Shown piece after piece: positions 21,685 through 33,519 of a stretch of DNA of 64,000 nt. Origin of the DNA: Megaleporinus macrocephalus (lineage: Eukaryota; Chordata; Actinopteri; Characiformes; Anostomidae); contig CM038726.1 of the NCBI GenBank assembly GCA_021613375.1, positions 13,462,253-13,526,252 on the forward strand. The letters are read 5' to 3'. A program made the translations under genes and the position numbers. Position 1 is the first letter of the stretch, and every line of letters starts with the position of its first letter. A model generated the notes under the pieces. The model saw nothing but the letters and a program-made list of their open reading frames with translations. It ran no database searches and was not told the DNA's origin.

Positions 21685-22062
21685 TGGTCTGTTGCCGCAC
21701 AGTTTGTGTTGGTCACCCTATAGTCCTTCATCAGTGCCCACAGGACGCTGCCCACAGGACGCTGCCCACAGGACGCTGCCTACAGGATGCTGCCCACAGG
21801 ATGCTGCCCATAGGACGCTGCCCACGGGGGGACTGTTATTTTTGGTTGGTGGACTATTCTCAGTCCAGTGACAGTCCAGTGTTTGATCCACTCACATCAG
21901 CACAACACACGCTAACACACCACCACCTTGTCAGTGTCACTGCAGTGCTGAGAATGATCCACCACCCGCTCTGTGGTGGTCCTGTGGGGGCTTTGACTGC
22001 TGAAGAACAGGGTGATAACAGAGCATGCAGGGAATTAGATGGACTACAGTCTTTAAGTGTAG

Positions 22063-22065
<3 letters not shown>
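21685..22065. mobile_element. Large inverted-repeat element, copy 2 (centre and right arm)
   Basis: Contains GTTTGTGTTGGTCAC, TAGTCCTTCATCAG, TGGTGGACTATTCTCAGTCC, CAGCACAACACACGCTAACA and GTCAGTGTCACTGCAGTGC, in the same order as copy 1. The left arm is missing. The right arm stops at GTGTAGAACT, where a long AT run begins. It carries an internal 14-bp expansion, listed separately. Confidence 0.75.
21737..21820. repeat. 14-bp tandem expansion inside the inverted-repeat element
   Basis: Six units of CCCACAGGACGCTG or close variants start at 21,737, 21,751, 21,765, 21,779, 21,793 and 21,807. A partial seventh (CCCACGGGG) follows. The other copies have one or two such units (for example GCCCATAGGACTCTG at 40,433-40,447). 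Confidence 0.95.

Positions 22066-22141
<76 letters not shown>
22066..22141. repeat. (AT)38 microsatellite
   Basis: Pure AT run of 76 bases that truncates the inverted-repeat element. Confidence 0.97.
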
Positions 22142-22142
<1 letters not shown>

Positions 22143-23379
22143 ACTAATAATCAGCTGTAGACTAAATAGGTGGAGATACGTCCATGCAGAAATTGTGACA
22201 TCACAACAACGGCCTGAAAATGGACTGGCTTTGCAGTTTAAATGAAGCGCATGGTCATGTACATTTAACAGTGTGTTTTATAAAAAAAAGGAATGGAAAG
22301 TTTGTTTTTTTCCACAAAGTGATGCAAATGAACAGAGAAGGAAACAGTGACATGGATGGCGATAAAGAAGGAGACAGTGACATGGATTTGAATAGAATAT
22401 TTAATATGGAGACGCTTATTTGATGTGGAATGTTTCTGAGCGCGGTTGGACCAGACGAGAAATTAAACAGGGCAGAGGATGTATTTTCTTTTGTGTCTGA
22501 CTACAATGGGGAGTTGTTCAGTACTTGTGGAACTTTTTTTCCTTCCAGTTTTGCAAAAAAAACTCTCTCTGGTGGTTTTATATTGAGGACAGTGGAGCAG
22601 GAAATAAATCTCCTCCTCAAGCTCATAGACCCCCCCTCACCCACCCCCCAACACTCCTTGTTCTTTTTGCTGTACGAACGCTGATGCTCATTTCGTCTCT
22701 CTCACCACATCCCTCTCTTTGTCAGCCTCTGCCGGGCAGCCATGTTGCTTGTGTCATCAGGGAGAAGAGGAGAGAGACACGGAGCCTTAGGGTGTGTGTC
22801 CTCACACTGACACACACACACACACACACACACCCCCACCTCCGCTTTTTCTCTTCCGTTCCCATCCACCCCTCCCTCTCTCATTGCTCTCTATCTCTCT
22901 TTCTCCCTCTTTCTATCTCTCTCTCTCTCTCCCCCTCTCTCTCTCTATGTGACAGCTGGCAGTCAGTAGGGCATAGTGGCTCATGCCAACGCAGGAAAGA
23001 GTTTCACCAGTGCACAGACACATATCCAAGATGTGTGCACCCTGCCACAGACACACACTCACACACACACACATACACAGATCATGTGTTAAGACACGTG
23101 AACACACCCACATTTAGTCACGTTGTTGTGCGTTTTACCTCAATGCTGGAAATACCCAAATAATATTTAGGAAGTGCTCCTATGTGATGATGGGACTGAT
23201 AAAATAGACAAAGATTTTTAAACATTGTATCATTAATGAAGAACATTGTTATGGTTGTTATTAATATAGTTATTTTTACGTCATTATTGTATATACAAAT
23301 ATATATTTTACATACATCACCATTATATATTACATTACTCATTAGTAAATAGTAATAATAATAATGCTATAATGTTGTC
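22142..23379. other. No gene recognised; CA and CT microsatellites
   Basis: Includes CA runs at 22,810-22,832 and 23,050-23,073 and CT-rich sequence at 22,872-22,945. ORFs of 84 and 212 codons (22,430-23,163) run through the simple repeats and are composition artefacts. CATGGATG repeats near 22,352-22,390 are a small imperfect duplication (GTGACATGGATG twice). Confidence 0.5.
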
Positions 23380-23600
23380 TCGCTCATTGTCCAAATCTTT
23401 TGGACTCGACTGGTGTCAAGGTGGACACGGATATTGTTCAGCTGGGCGCGAGGAGGTAATTAGAAATGGAACCTTTTTGTGTCATTGTCTAATATCATTA
23501 ACCCTTCAAACAGAATAAATCGCTTCTCTCTCTACATGTTCAAACCAAATTTGCTCTTCTGGTTGAGGATCTAATTGATGCTGTTCATGGTGGTTTAACA
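23380..23600. promoter_or_regulatory. Candidate conserved non-coding element
   Basis: Repeat-free, balanced sequence between AT-rich flanks. It contains GGGCGCGAGGAGGTAATTAG, TGTCATTGTCTAATATCATT and GAGGATCTAATTGATGCTG. No ORF. Evidence is compositional only. Confidence 0.25.
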
Positions 23601-23962
23601 GGGTAGTATTTGTTTGCTAATGTTCATTAATTCCAAAATTCAAACATACCCTGAGAGATCAGAATGTTATTATTACTCTTTTTATAAAATATTAATATAC
23701 ATGGATGTGTGTCGTTTGTTTTTTGTATTTAGTTGACATTGCGTATTGATTCTGAAGAAGTTTTAGAGAAGAATGGATAGAATAACCATCATTTGCTTCC
23801 AAAGGTCACAATGCAAAGTTTGAATGAGACTATGTTATTATAATAATTCATATATTTTTATAATAATATATTTAGGCTATGTTATTTTATCTGGTCTTGG
23901 TCTCAGGCTTAAGTACTGATCTTTACTACAACACTATTAATACTAATATATAATATATATAT

Positions 23963-24140
23963 AGGTCACTTTCCAAAGGAAAACGTGTATCTCTGAAATA
24001 GTACCTTGACATGAGAGGCCAAAAACGTTCTTAAAATTCAATGTAAGTTAATGTAAGGAGGTTTTATTCTAAGTGGGTTTTAGAGCATTTCTATTAATCC
24101 ACTCATCATAATATCAGCTGCTGTGTCAAAATGATTATTA
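23963..24140. mobile_element. Short inverted-repeat element (family T), partial copy
   Basis: Left end TCACTTTCCAAAGGAAAACG resembles the family terminus. It is followed by GAGAGGCCAAAAACGTTC, TTCAATGTAAGTTAATG, TTTTAGAGCATTTCTATTAA and TCAGCTGCTGTGTCAAAATG, in family order. The right terminus is lost. Confidence 0.7.
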
Positions 24141-25361
24141 ATAGTAAAAGTATTGTGTTAAGCAGTGAGGGTTAATAGGGTGAAGGTTACGCTACATGAT
24201 ATTTAGTATATAATCCAGAGCAATAGGGAAAAGCTTGGTTGGAAAATGGTCATTATGACCATGTCTGATGCATAATATCCCACAAATGTTACAAGTGGAC
24301 CACAAAGACAAAACAAATTGCAAGAGAAATGTAACACACAAGCCCCTTTAAACAGAGCTGGTAGTACTGCTCTCTTCTGAAACAGCTCTAATTGTAGTTG
24401 TGGAAAATGTGGCTGGGAATATTAGTTTATGGTGTAATTAAAATTTGTGACTATTTAGTTATTTAACACTGTATAGTACATATAAATCGCTGTACAAAAG
24501 TCAGTACAAAAATTATTTTAGTTTTCTCTCAATGTAGTTATGTGCAAGTTCAGTTCGTTTTCAGAGGATATTTCTGATATAATTAGAGTACAGATGTAGC
24601 AAAAATCTGAATGCGCAGCTTGTACGACTAGACTTCAGAGGTGTGGGGAAAATATCCCTGCAGATGTCTTTGAACAAACTCAAAGCAAACCGCCTGGAAG
24701 CTGGAGTAAAGGCAGCGAGTGGACACAGTGAAATACTGAAAAATGTGATATGCAGTTAAGTAAGTTAAGAAATCGTGTTTCTGTAAGTTAAGCCTGGGTT
24801 ATTATTCTGAGTTTGGTTGATGGTTAATAAGGACCGTATTTAATAAATGAGGTGAATATATTTGACACTAATGAACATTATAGAATAAACATGTCAGAAA
24901 TGCTTTTTAACTCAGACCTTAATCATCTAAATCCAGCAAAAATGAAGTGTGTTTCACGTCCAGATTTCTCAGGTCATTGATCCTATATGTGTATCTAATA
25001 CACAAATTCTTACATATACAATGGTCAGCACTTCTGGAACTTGGTAAATATCACAGTCATTCAATCTATCAGTACCAGCCGGTTTGTTTTCAGGCATTGT
25101 TTGGTGTGAGACAACGAAAACAGAACGAAGCTATGAAACAGAAGTGTGCAAACTGTCTTCTGTCCGTTGTAGGCTAATGGTGTCCATCACTGCCTCGACA
25201 ACAAACCGGACTACCCCAGGCTGCAGCTGGCGACACACCAGGAGAGTAGGAGTGCCACGCATTAGCTGCTGCATAAAACATGGCTGAAACATTCCTGACG
25301 TTCAGCTAAACTGGATAACGTTTTACAACGTTTTACCTTAGAATTTAGGACAAATGACCAC
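24141..25361. other. No gene recognised
   Basis: AT-rich, mixed sequence. A block at 24,655-24,760 (CTCAAAGCAAACCGCC and neighbours) could be an old transposon fragment, but I cannot assign it. Short ORFs at 24,947-25,287 overlap each other in two frames without coding features. Confidence 0.45.
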
Positions 25362-25500
25362 TAGGGCTGCACCTAACGATTAAAATTTTAATCGATTAAT
25401 CTAACGATTCTTTTTTTTTTTTGATTATTTGATTAATCTAACGACAAATTTTTAGATTACTCTAATGCAAGTGTTAGAAATGTAAATTTTTATTTTGTTA
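25362..25500. mobile_element. hAT-like left end
   Basis: TAGGGCTGCACCTAACGATT followed by repeated ATCGATTAATC motifs is typical of a fish hAT-type non-autonomous end. A perfect 18-bp palindrome, CGATTAAAATTTTAATCG, lies at 25,377-25,394. I found no matching right end or 8-bp duplication, so the boundaries are open. Confidence 0.5.
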
Positions 25501-25517
25501 TAGATTAGTAACCAATG

Positions 25518-25680
25518 GATGCTGTTTACATTGTGGGAAGTTTTATGATGAATGGAGCAATAAAAATGCTTTAAAATAGCTCGTAAAAAGAATTCTGGTT
25601 CCATTGACTTTTTAATTAAAAAGTAAAACCTTGGAGACTTAGAGAAATGAAGATACTTGTTTTTCTTTGGACAGCGATGG
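25518..25680. mobile_element. Short inverted-repeat element (family T), partial copy
   Basis: TTTATGATGAATGGAGCAAT, AAAATGCTTTAAAATAGC, TTCTGGTTCCATTGAC and the terminus ACTTGTTTTTCTTTGGACAG occur in family order. The orientation is opposite to the copies at 23.9, 26.6, 45.5 and 49.4 kb. Confidence 0.75.
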
Positions 25681-26031
25681 TTTTTATAAAGATAAAAATA
25701 TTTTATATTGAATCTTAGATCTTAGAGTTTATGATTTATGATTTATGATATGTTATGGCTTTTTGCATAGGTACATGGGTATTAGAGTTCTGAAGCACTT
25801 TATGTTCTGAAGCGGTGCAAGAGCTATGCAGAGGCATACAGACCCGTTCATACACACTCACTCTCTCACACACACACACACGCTCGCGCATATCACCCTT
25901 TTACCTTGGCAAATGGAGCATAGCGGATCATAGCAGCAGTAGGCAAAGCTCTGACATATTGAAGGACCGGATTGCAACATTGGATTTGGATGTAAAACTG
26001 TGAAACAGTACAGCTGTTGAGATGCTTAAAC

Positions 26032-26076
26032 CACACACACACACACACACACACATACACACACACACACACACAC
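26032..26076. repeat. (CA)n microsatellite
   Basis: CA run with one TA interruption. Shorter CA tracts lie at 25,867-25,882. Confidence 0.95.
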
Positions 26077-26599
26077 TCACTTACACTGGCATGCCCTAGA
26101 CCACCCCGGGTGGATTAGAACATCTTGCCTAAAGGGTAGATAAAATGGCAAGAATATAACCTGACAGTAGATATCTTCATGAAACCGATATCACCATATG
26201 ATTTGTTTTTTCTGAGGTTCGGGAAAGAAGTTGGTTTGGAAAATATGTCCTAAAGAAGCAGACTAAAACCTTAAAGGGAATATGTAAAGCAGTGGTAGTT
26301 TATTAGTGGTTTATTAGTCTGCATGTTATATAACTAATGCATGTTACAGGCTAATCCTTACAATACACTGAGCTCCTCTCATATTAATACTAAAAGATCT
26401 GCATTGTGGGCTTCTGACCGTACTTATTGTCGTTCATGGTTTTTCACTGTGATAAGCTTCCAACACTCACTGCTATCACAAATAACACAGATCTGTTTCT
26501 AACTGTTACTCTGACAGGCCTCTAACAGTAGTCACTGGCTATCATTAGTTAATAGAAATAGTTCTGCCAATCTGCTTTTTTCCTTTTCTCTATGAGGCA

Positions 26600-26785
26600 A
26601 CATGTACCTCCAAAATAGTAACTTAACAGAAGAGAGCACAATGTTCTTTATTTCAGTCACTGTTAGGAGTTTAGGAGTGTTTCATTCATCATTAAAATTT
26701 TCACACAGTGTAAAGACAGCTGCTGTGTTTGACTTATGTAGAAAGAAAATACACAAAAAAAAATAGAGATACGCGATTTGCAATG
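26600..26785. mobile_element. Short inverted-repeat element (family T), partial copy
   Basis: CCTCCAAAATAGTAACTTAA, CACAATGTTCTTTATTTCAG, TTCATTCATCATTAAAATTT, ACAGCTGCTGTGTTTGAC and a diverged AGAGATACGCGATTTG end follow family order. Confidence 0.7.
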
Positions 26786-26939
26786 ATATTCAATGTAGTA
26801 TAGTAATTGTAAAATCTGACCATTTTCATGCTTCTCAGTGTCAACCAGAGGAGCTTCACCAAGTAGTACTGCTGTTGTCAGGTTAGTGGATTCTTTATCA
26901 GATGAAGCTGAAGTTGCCAAACATTATTGTAGAACCAAT

Positions 26940-27233
26940 TAGTTCACCAGCATATAAACCAGGTTAATTAATTAATATATATTAAGAATATATAGCATAT
27001 TATTATTATTTTATTATATTATTTTATATCAGCTGTTAACTGGCAGCTAGCAAGCAAGGTTAAAGCCAAATTAGTCAAATTAGATGGTTTAGTGTGATAT
27101 ACCAAGGCCAAAAAGGCAATTAGTCAATAATGGTTGTTATAACTGGTTCTAGCTATCACTTAAGTAGGTGAGAAATAAACTAGACCTAGAGCTGTTCCCT
27201 TGCATCAGTTCCTGTTTTTACTTTATTTAGGGC
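26940..27233. other. AT-rich, nothing recognised
   Basis: Contains TTAATTAATTAATATATATT and TTATTATTATTTTATTATAT runs. No ORF or family was recognised. Confidence 0.5.
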
Positions 27234-27645
27234 TGTAACAATCACAAAACTTGAGTTGATAATTAATTATAATATAAAAGGCATTGAATAATGATTTAAT
27301 TGGGTTTTTGTGTTTATTGTTTGCACCTGTTAGCATATAAGCCCAAGGCTAGGGCAAAAACCAATACAGCATTTTATCACCCTCTTTTGCATGGCAGTGT
27401 TTTATTAATACAAGTATTGGTATTAAATTGACTTTAGAATTGATAAATACAGAAACAAAATCGGTTTTGATCAATGTTTGCTGCACTAAAAATGTAAAAT
27501 AAAAAAAAAAATACTGGATGAAACAACACTAAATGAGTTTTTCTTTTGGGGCCAAATATGCAGCTAAAATATAGTAATAAATCACAATTTATCGCAATAT
27601 ATGTTATAACAGCATATTGCACATTGATTAAAATCACAATCATCA
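27234..27645. mobile_element. Possible hAT-like element, AT-rich
   Basis: Begins TTTAGGGCTGTAACAATCAC. Near 27,575-27,645 it contains ATCACAATTTATCGCAATAT and AAAATCACAATCATC, which resemble inverted versions of the start. The CAGCCCTAA-type right terminus is absent. Assignment is weak. Confidence 0.3.
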
Positions 27646-28419
27646 TGACTTAAGTATTGTTAAGTATTGGTGACTCCCATCCCAAGCAGCTGCCTTACTC
27701 GCTAGAGTTACTTAGTAGCTAACACATGTTGTACAGCTGAATCAACACAACAGTGTCTACAGTTACACAGAATTATGTGAAGCAAAGCTACTTCACGAGA
27801 ATAGAAAAATAAGCAAAAGCACTCACATGTGTGAAAACATTCGAATGAGCTACAACAAATAAATAAACTAACATTTCTCAGCGCTGGGCTCTGAAGCTTA
27901 GAGAACTAAGTTAGAAGTAGGAGATGTTTTGGTTTTCCTAAGCCCTATGATGTCGCAATGAATTTGTTCATGTATTTACATTCATTTTCCTCAAACAAAC
28001 ACACTCGCTTCACATTTTGTTTGCTGCAGCATGTGACTGTGGAATCTAGTGAGTGTGGGAAACGACTGCAGTCAGCTTATATAATTATGATTTAGAAATG
28101 ATGTAACAATTGTGACAGGCTCAACCCTTTACACTCCAGGCTTATTGCATACTAAGGATTATTCTTCAGTAACTACATGGATTACATACAGTCATTCTCA
28201 GGTTCTAGAATGTGTAGTAAATGTTTGGACCCTTTTCAGAGACTGTCTGTACTGATTTGTACCATATATAGCCACTGTACATGCATGGTTGTTGTTTATA
28301 GGGTCTGTATGAATGGTCTTTATTATGATATATGCAGTTGTTTTAGTGTTCCAGAAGAACCAATGGTATCCTTGATCTACATAGAAAAGCATTTTGGGTT
28401 GTAATTTATTACAATAACG

Positions 28420-29290
28420 TTAACACTGTCCACCCCTAACCGGCTCTCTTGGTAGAAGAGAAACCTGTAAACCCACTTTAAACAGTGCGAATCCACTGGA
28501 CTGCAGGTCTGGACATTCTGACCTCCCCCTGCCTTTCTGAGTATCGCCTTTAATTAATTCAACAACTTCCCACCATGAGGAGCCCAGCACACGCTCAGAT
28601 TGAGTTATTATGCTGCTTTCCACAGGGCTAGCTCTTAAGGTCATAAGCCTTTTTCGCTTTCAACACTGTTTTTCTCTTAAACACGTTGGAAATCAGGCGC
28701 ACGATTCATCCGGACTGTCATCCGGCCCATTAAAGAACAGCAAAATTGCACGGCCTGTCCAATTTCCCTGCACCATTTAGACGCAGGGCTATGGGCTGGG
28801 CTTTTGTTGTTGATTTGATTGCGGCGCTCTTTTCCCCAGGCCCTTTTTTTTCCTTAAACATTTTTTTTTTAACCAATTTTGCGTTCTCTCCACGCACCCG
28901 ATAATCCTTTACATTTCCCCTTTCAGCATGTATATCAAAGTGTTTGCAGAATCTTATTATGCAACGTGATGCAGAATTGATGTAAAATCGATTTACTAAT
29001 TTCCTGCTCGCACAGTATCTTTTGAGTCCTTGGTGGTTGAAGGGACTTTCTGTTTTCTGAGTGGAGGAGAACATGCGTCAGGCACAGTGGAATGGGCACA
29101 AAGCTGTAATTGAAACTGATTTTCCTCTTAATTGCAGTGTAGCTGATGAGAGAAGGACTCTTAGCTTTTCATTTTTCAAACAGCGGCGTAAAGCTCTCAG
29201 AGATAACAAGAAACACAAACAGGCACAATAGGCATGATGGGTCTCTATGATTCATTTGCGTTGATTCGACATGCCAACAGGTGTGAACAC
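28420..29290. promoter_or_regulatory. Cluster of candidate conserved non-coding sequence
   Basis: About 870 bp of repeat-free, near-balanced sequence in an otherwise transposon-filled area. Segments that look constrained include CGCCTTTAATTAATTCAAC (28,540s), CATCCGGCCCATTAAAG (28,720s), CTTATTATGCAACGTGATGC (28,950s), CTGTAATTGAAACTGATTTT and TCTTAATTGCAGTGTAGCTG (29,100s), and TTCATTTGCGTTGATTCGAC (29,250s). No ORF spans it with coding character. This is the largest quiet block in the middle of the window. Confidence 0.4.
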
Positions 29291-29335
29291 ATCGTTTCCT
29301 CTTCAGGTGGCCGCATGTGGGCATACCTGTAAAAG

Positions 29336-29500
29336 TTGGGATGCATCGAAATTTTGACCACCGAAGGTTTTTTGACGAATTATGGCCGAAAATGGCGTAT
29401 TGCTTGTTTTTCGTAGAGAGAGAAAAAACAACAAACGTTTTTTTTAAACAGGTTCGCAGTGAAGTGTCAAAAGGGTATCTAAGGTTGGACTTCATTATTA
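29336..29500. mobile_element. hAT-like fragment
   Basis: TGGGATGCATCGAAATTTTG followed by GACCACCGAAGG and GGCCGAAAATGGCG resembles the left side of fish hAT elements with repeated CCGAAAA motifs. It ends at an ATT microsatellite that received a separate hAT insertion. Confidence 0.4.
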
Positions 29501-29516
29501 TTATTATTATTATTAT
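29490..29516. repeat. (ATT)n microsatellite split by insertion
   Basis: The ATT run continues on the other side of the hAT element at 30,184-30,212. The element therefore inserted into a pre-existing microsatellite. Confidence 0.85.
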
Positions 29517-30183
29517 TAGAGATGGACCGATCAGCGCTTTTGAGGCCGATTCCGATGGCCGATCACCTCTCAGGGCGATTGGCTGATAGCTGATACCGAT
29601 AGAGGGCGGGGCCATATGCCACGGCAGGGCTACATGTAGTTATTAGCGCAAGCATGTCATGAAACATGGTCTAAACCATTTTAATGAGCTCATGTGAAAC
29701 AACATAATATTTTAAACAAAATTATCAGTAAATAAACAAAGTAAATCAAACAAATATCCCCAATACTACAATCATTACATTTAGACCCTTAATTTAAAAC
29801 GAAGAAGGCAAATGAAATAAATGCAGTAAAAACTGCAGTCATTGAACACAGACTCTGTTATTTTAAACAAAATCTGCAATCATTAAATGTAGATCTTGAA
29901 TTGCTGCTGCTGTTCTGTTCGTACCAGTCAGATCTGGTCTGTATGGTGTTCTGGGTTATTTGTTTTGTGCTAGCTACACGCGCTAGCTCTGCTGTTTGCT
30001 GATACTCACTGTATTCAGCCACATATACAGCCACAAATACAGAAATTAGGCTCATTTGTTTAACGCCATCGATCGGCTCTCGGGATCGGCTAAATTGGAG
30101 AAATATCGGCTGATCACCGATCACATATTTTGATTAAAAATCGGCCAATACCGATACATAGCTGATCGATCCTCCCATCTCTA
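29517..30183. mobile_element. hAT-type non-autonomous element H, copy 1, with 8-bp target duplication
   Basis: Starts TAGAGATGGACCGATCAGC and ends GATCGATCCTCCCATCTCTA, an imperfect terminal inverted repeat. The flanking 8-mers ATTATTAT (29,509-29,516 and 30,184-30,191) are identical, though they lie within an ATT microsatellite. Subterminal regions are crowded with GATCGGC/GCCGATC words on both sides. Length is 667 bp. No transposase is encoded. Right-arm words such as GGCTCTCGGGATCGGCTAAA recur in copy 2 at 46,964. Confidence 0.85.
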
Positions 30184-30212
<29 letters not shown>

Positions 30213-30214
<2 letters not shown>

Positions 30215-31638
30215 GCTTGATTGTCTAATTAAAGGTGAGCGTGAACTGCAGATGGAGGGCAGGAAGTGATTTCCACATGGTGAGCTCTATCGGAAGCTCT
30301 CAAAATGCTAATAGTTTATTAAATTTACGCTTGCTCACAATCAGTTTAACTGAGAAACCACAAGGAGCTCTTATTAAGTACCAAAAGTTACTAAGAAATT
30401 GATAAAAAATCAGCAGTAAAAATGGCTTGTAAGGTTTCATTTGATGAGTTTTGTGTAGCTGTGATCTGATTGAATTACATTATTTGTGTAGCTCAGTGTC
30501 TTTTGTTAATACACATCTTTGTTGTTACTGCAAACCTGCTGAGGTTTCTGACTGTTAGGTAGACTACAGGTATAAACTTGGTCCCTCTAGTTTTTGTTTG
30601 AAGATGAGGTGTTTTCCTTTGTTGAAGAAGAGGTGCTCTGGAGTTTAACTTTAGATGCCTTTGAGTAACAAAGTATTATATTGATGAAATTTTACAACTT
30701 TTATTATTCAGTATTAGTATTAATATGCTGTTTTTACACAGAATGCTGCATTTCAAATAGCCCACCACCCAAAAACCCACTCTGTCAGGATGCAACATCT
30801 GGAGGGGGAAATCTCACTCTTGCGCCTACAGCAGCACCGCTGTAGGAGGAGAGAAAGCATGTTTACAACAAATGTAGCAATGGTTCCATTTTTCTTTTTG
30901 GCCAGAGTGCCCCCAGAAGTACAGAGATGGTGTCTTGTGGAGATCTGTTTGTTTTACAAGGCCTTTCTGGTAACCTAGGAAGGCCATGTATCATGGGTAA
31001 CTTTTAAAAACCAATGTTGATGCTTGTGTCCTTGCAGAAGAGTCTACTGAGGCTTCACTCACGTGGAGATGTTCTCTGCACTGACACTATTAGTGAAGCT
31101 GGTTTTGAGAGGAAAGCATGGAAACGAGAGACAGATGTAAATTGCATGTCAGATTTCTTTTTTTAAATGTATTTAATGGGAACAGACTGAGAAATGTTGA
31201 GAAAGCTACTCTTGTGTGTGTAAAAACTAAGCCTACTAAGAAAATTTTCATTTACCAGCACCCTGGTGCGTCCAAACACCCTGCCCTACGTAACCTGCCT
31301 TTGATCTGTTGCTATGATAAGACGATCACGAGCAGCAGTTAGGTGAGCTTGTGGTTCTTTCACCAGCTACCAAATACCATCTATGTTCTAACAATATCTC
31401 AGTTTTCACCTAAAAAGATGAATGGACACTAGATACTTTCACTGATGTAGTTGTGTTTATACTGATTACGCTGAGTGAATTTCAGTGATGAAATGTTCTC
31501 ACAGGACTGCTTTAAGACGCAAACATGTTTGCATAAAAAATTCATAACTGGTCTCTGCTATCTGATACATCATAGGCTACTTACTGTAAAAAAACACCAA
31601 CATGTAGGCCTCTCTGAAAAGGACTACCCTATACACCA
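30213..31638. other. No gene or recognised repeat
   Basis: Mixed sequence. Short ORFs at 30,790-30,978 and 31,118-31,342 have no coding features that I can defend. Confidence 0.45.
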
Positions 31639-31740
31639 GGGGTATTTAATTAAAGTTCAGTATGGTCCGGTTAAAGGAAATTTCCTCAGGCTTAGGTCCG
31701 GACCGTCATCATTTCTAACTTGTGTTATGATTCAGTTGCG
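31639..31740 (+). mobile_element. Dispersed transposon end (CAGGGGTATTT...)
   Basis: CAGGGGTATTTAATTAAAGT followed by GGTCCGGTTAAAGGAAATTT and CTTAGGTCCGGACCGTCAT resembles the left end of a common fish hAT-like repeat. No convincing right end or target duplication was found. Confidence 0.4.
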
Positions 31741-33519
31741 TATCCTGTTTACTGAAGTAGCCTAGTATCAGCATCTTATACCATCAGCAACTGAAAGACA
31801 GTTCCAAATACCGTTCAGTATATTTCAGTATATTTATTGTTTAAATGCTGAACTAAATTAATTTATTTATAAACTTCTAATAAATTTGTTAACTCACTTC
31901 AAGTAAAAACAAAGGCTACATTTAAAAAAAACAGAATGCTTTTGAAGAAAGTGCATCTTAAAGTGTTTATTTATAGAAACAGTAAATAAAACATTTTTGT
32001 TAACTCAGTTTCACAGCTTGACATGTTGGTTTTACACAGCGGTATTCTCCAAAAGTGAGCAAGTTTCAGTCTATTCCTGGTAAAACAGTCAGTTTCCTCT
32101 GTTCTTAACTTTTCAGCATGTTATCCTTTTCTGTGTTTTACTACCACTTTACTGAACCTAAACCTATACATATGTCATACTAAGGCGACTCACAGTGTGA
32201 ATAAAAAGCTTTCTGTATTAAGCTCTGCTGTGTAATGATATGTGAAGCGTGTAGGGCAAACCTCAGGGACCCTCCGGGACGCTCAGGGCCCCTGATTTCT
32301 CTGAACGAAAAAAAAAATGTATTTGTATTCAACAGAATCATGCTTGGGTTCAAACTCCATTAGTATTACAGTATTACTCTTGTTTCATTGTAAAGTAAAC
32401 CAAGAGTTAAACTAAAATGCAAAGTGAACAGTTGCCAAATGAGGGATTGCTTTTCTCTTTGGTGTCTAGGTAGAATTTTACAGATATTGAAGTGTTAACT
32501 CAATCATGCCAAAAACATCGATTTGATATTTTATACTATTGTATCACCTTTGGAACTTCACAGCACATGTTATTGTGAAACCCTTCTTTTTCTAGGTGCT
32601 TTTTGGTCACCAGATTTGTACGCCACTAATCCAACATTACCACTTTTTCCATGTGGGGGCTCTTTCAAATAGCTCATATAGGAATAGGAATTTAAATAGA
32701 GCGGAGTATAGCTAAAAAATATTTGGGATTTAATCACATCCATACTTAACACACAGTGCACTGTTTGTCTGTAGTGAATTTGAAAACTTACAAAGCACAG
32801 TGTTTAGGGAGTACAGAGCTGTTTGAGTTTGTGCCTGAAACATGGATGTTAAGCATGCGAGTCTTTCAAGTGACACCTAGACTTCAATTAGAGTAATTAC
32901 GTACATTATAAAACTGCAGTATAAAGGTCTGTGATATTAATGATGCCGTTGTTTAGTATGTTTGCTATATTTTAGCCCATTAGCTAGCTGACCAGCCTAA
33001 GTGTAAAATGGACTTGTTGGTCCAGCATTAAGTCCAAGTTTTGTCATAGCTGTCGTCATACGTGTGCATATTGTGTATTTTACAAGCGCTTCAAGCGCAG
33101 CTCAGCCCATCAAATTTGAGTTTTTATATATCTGTTTTATTTACAGCGCTAGGGTAGTTAATTCGCTTGTTGCAGCTGATATGACAGAGTTGGCCAAATA
33201 ATCATCTGTGAACAGCAAGTTAAATAGACATAAAAAAATGACCCACTGTTTACTTTTAATATTAAGAACTGTTCTGTGTTATGGAAGAAAGCAAACTGCC
33301 TTTCACTCTTCCCTGTGAACCTGAAGAATACCTGTACCACCGCGGGTAAACAAGATGAATCAGGTGATTATTGATGGTGTGAATATTAATAATTAATAAT
33401 TAATTTGATTGAGTAATAGATATATTTAGTCTGTAAGCCATATATCATATAAGTGTATATGTGCTTATATTGATGCTCCTGTTAAACGCACACGTTTATT
33501 TCTTTGGGTTTTCTGAGCT
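31741..33519. other. No gene recognised; AT-rich
   Basis: AT-rich, with no long ORF. The GGGACCCTCCGGGACGCTCAGG stretch near 32,265 is a small GC island that could be the interior of the element starting at 31,639. No other feature was seen. Confidence 0.45.

Noticed and set aside
22525..23163. 212-codon ORF on the + strand
   Set aside because: It crosses CA and CT microsatellites and shows HTHTHTH and SLSLSPS strings with no recognisable domain.
29136..29200. Acceptor-like TTCCTCTTAATTGCAG followed by TGTAGCTG
   Set aside because: The open frame after it is short and no donor follows in frame. More likely part of the quiet non-coding block.
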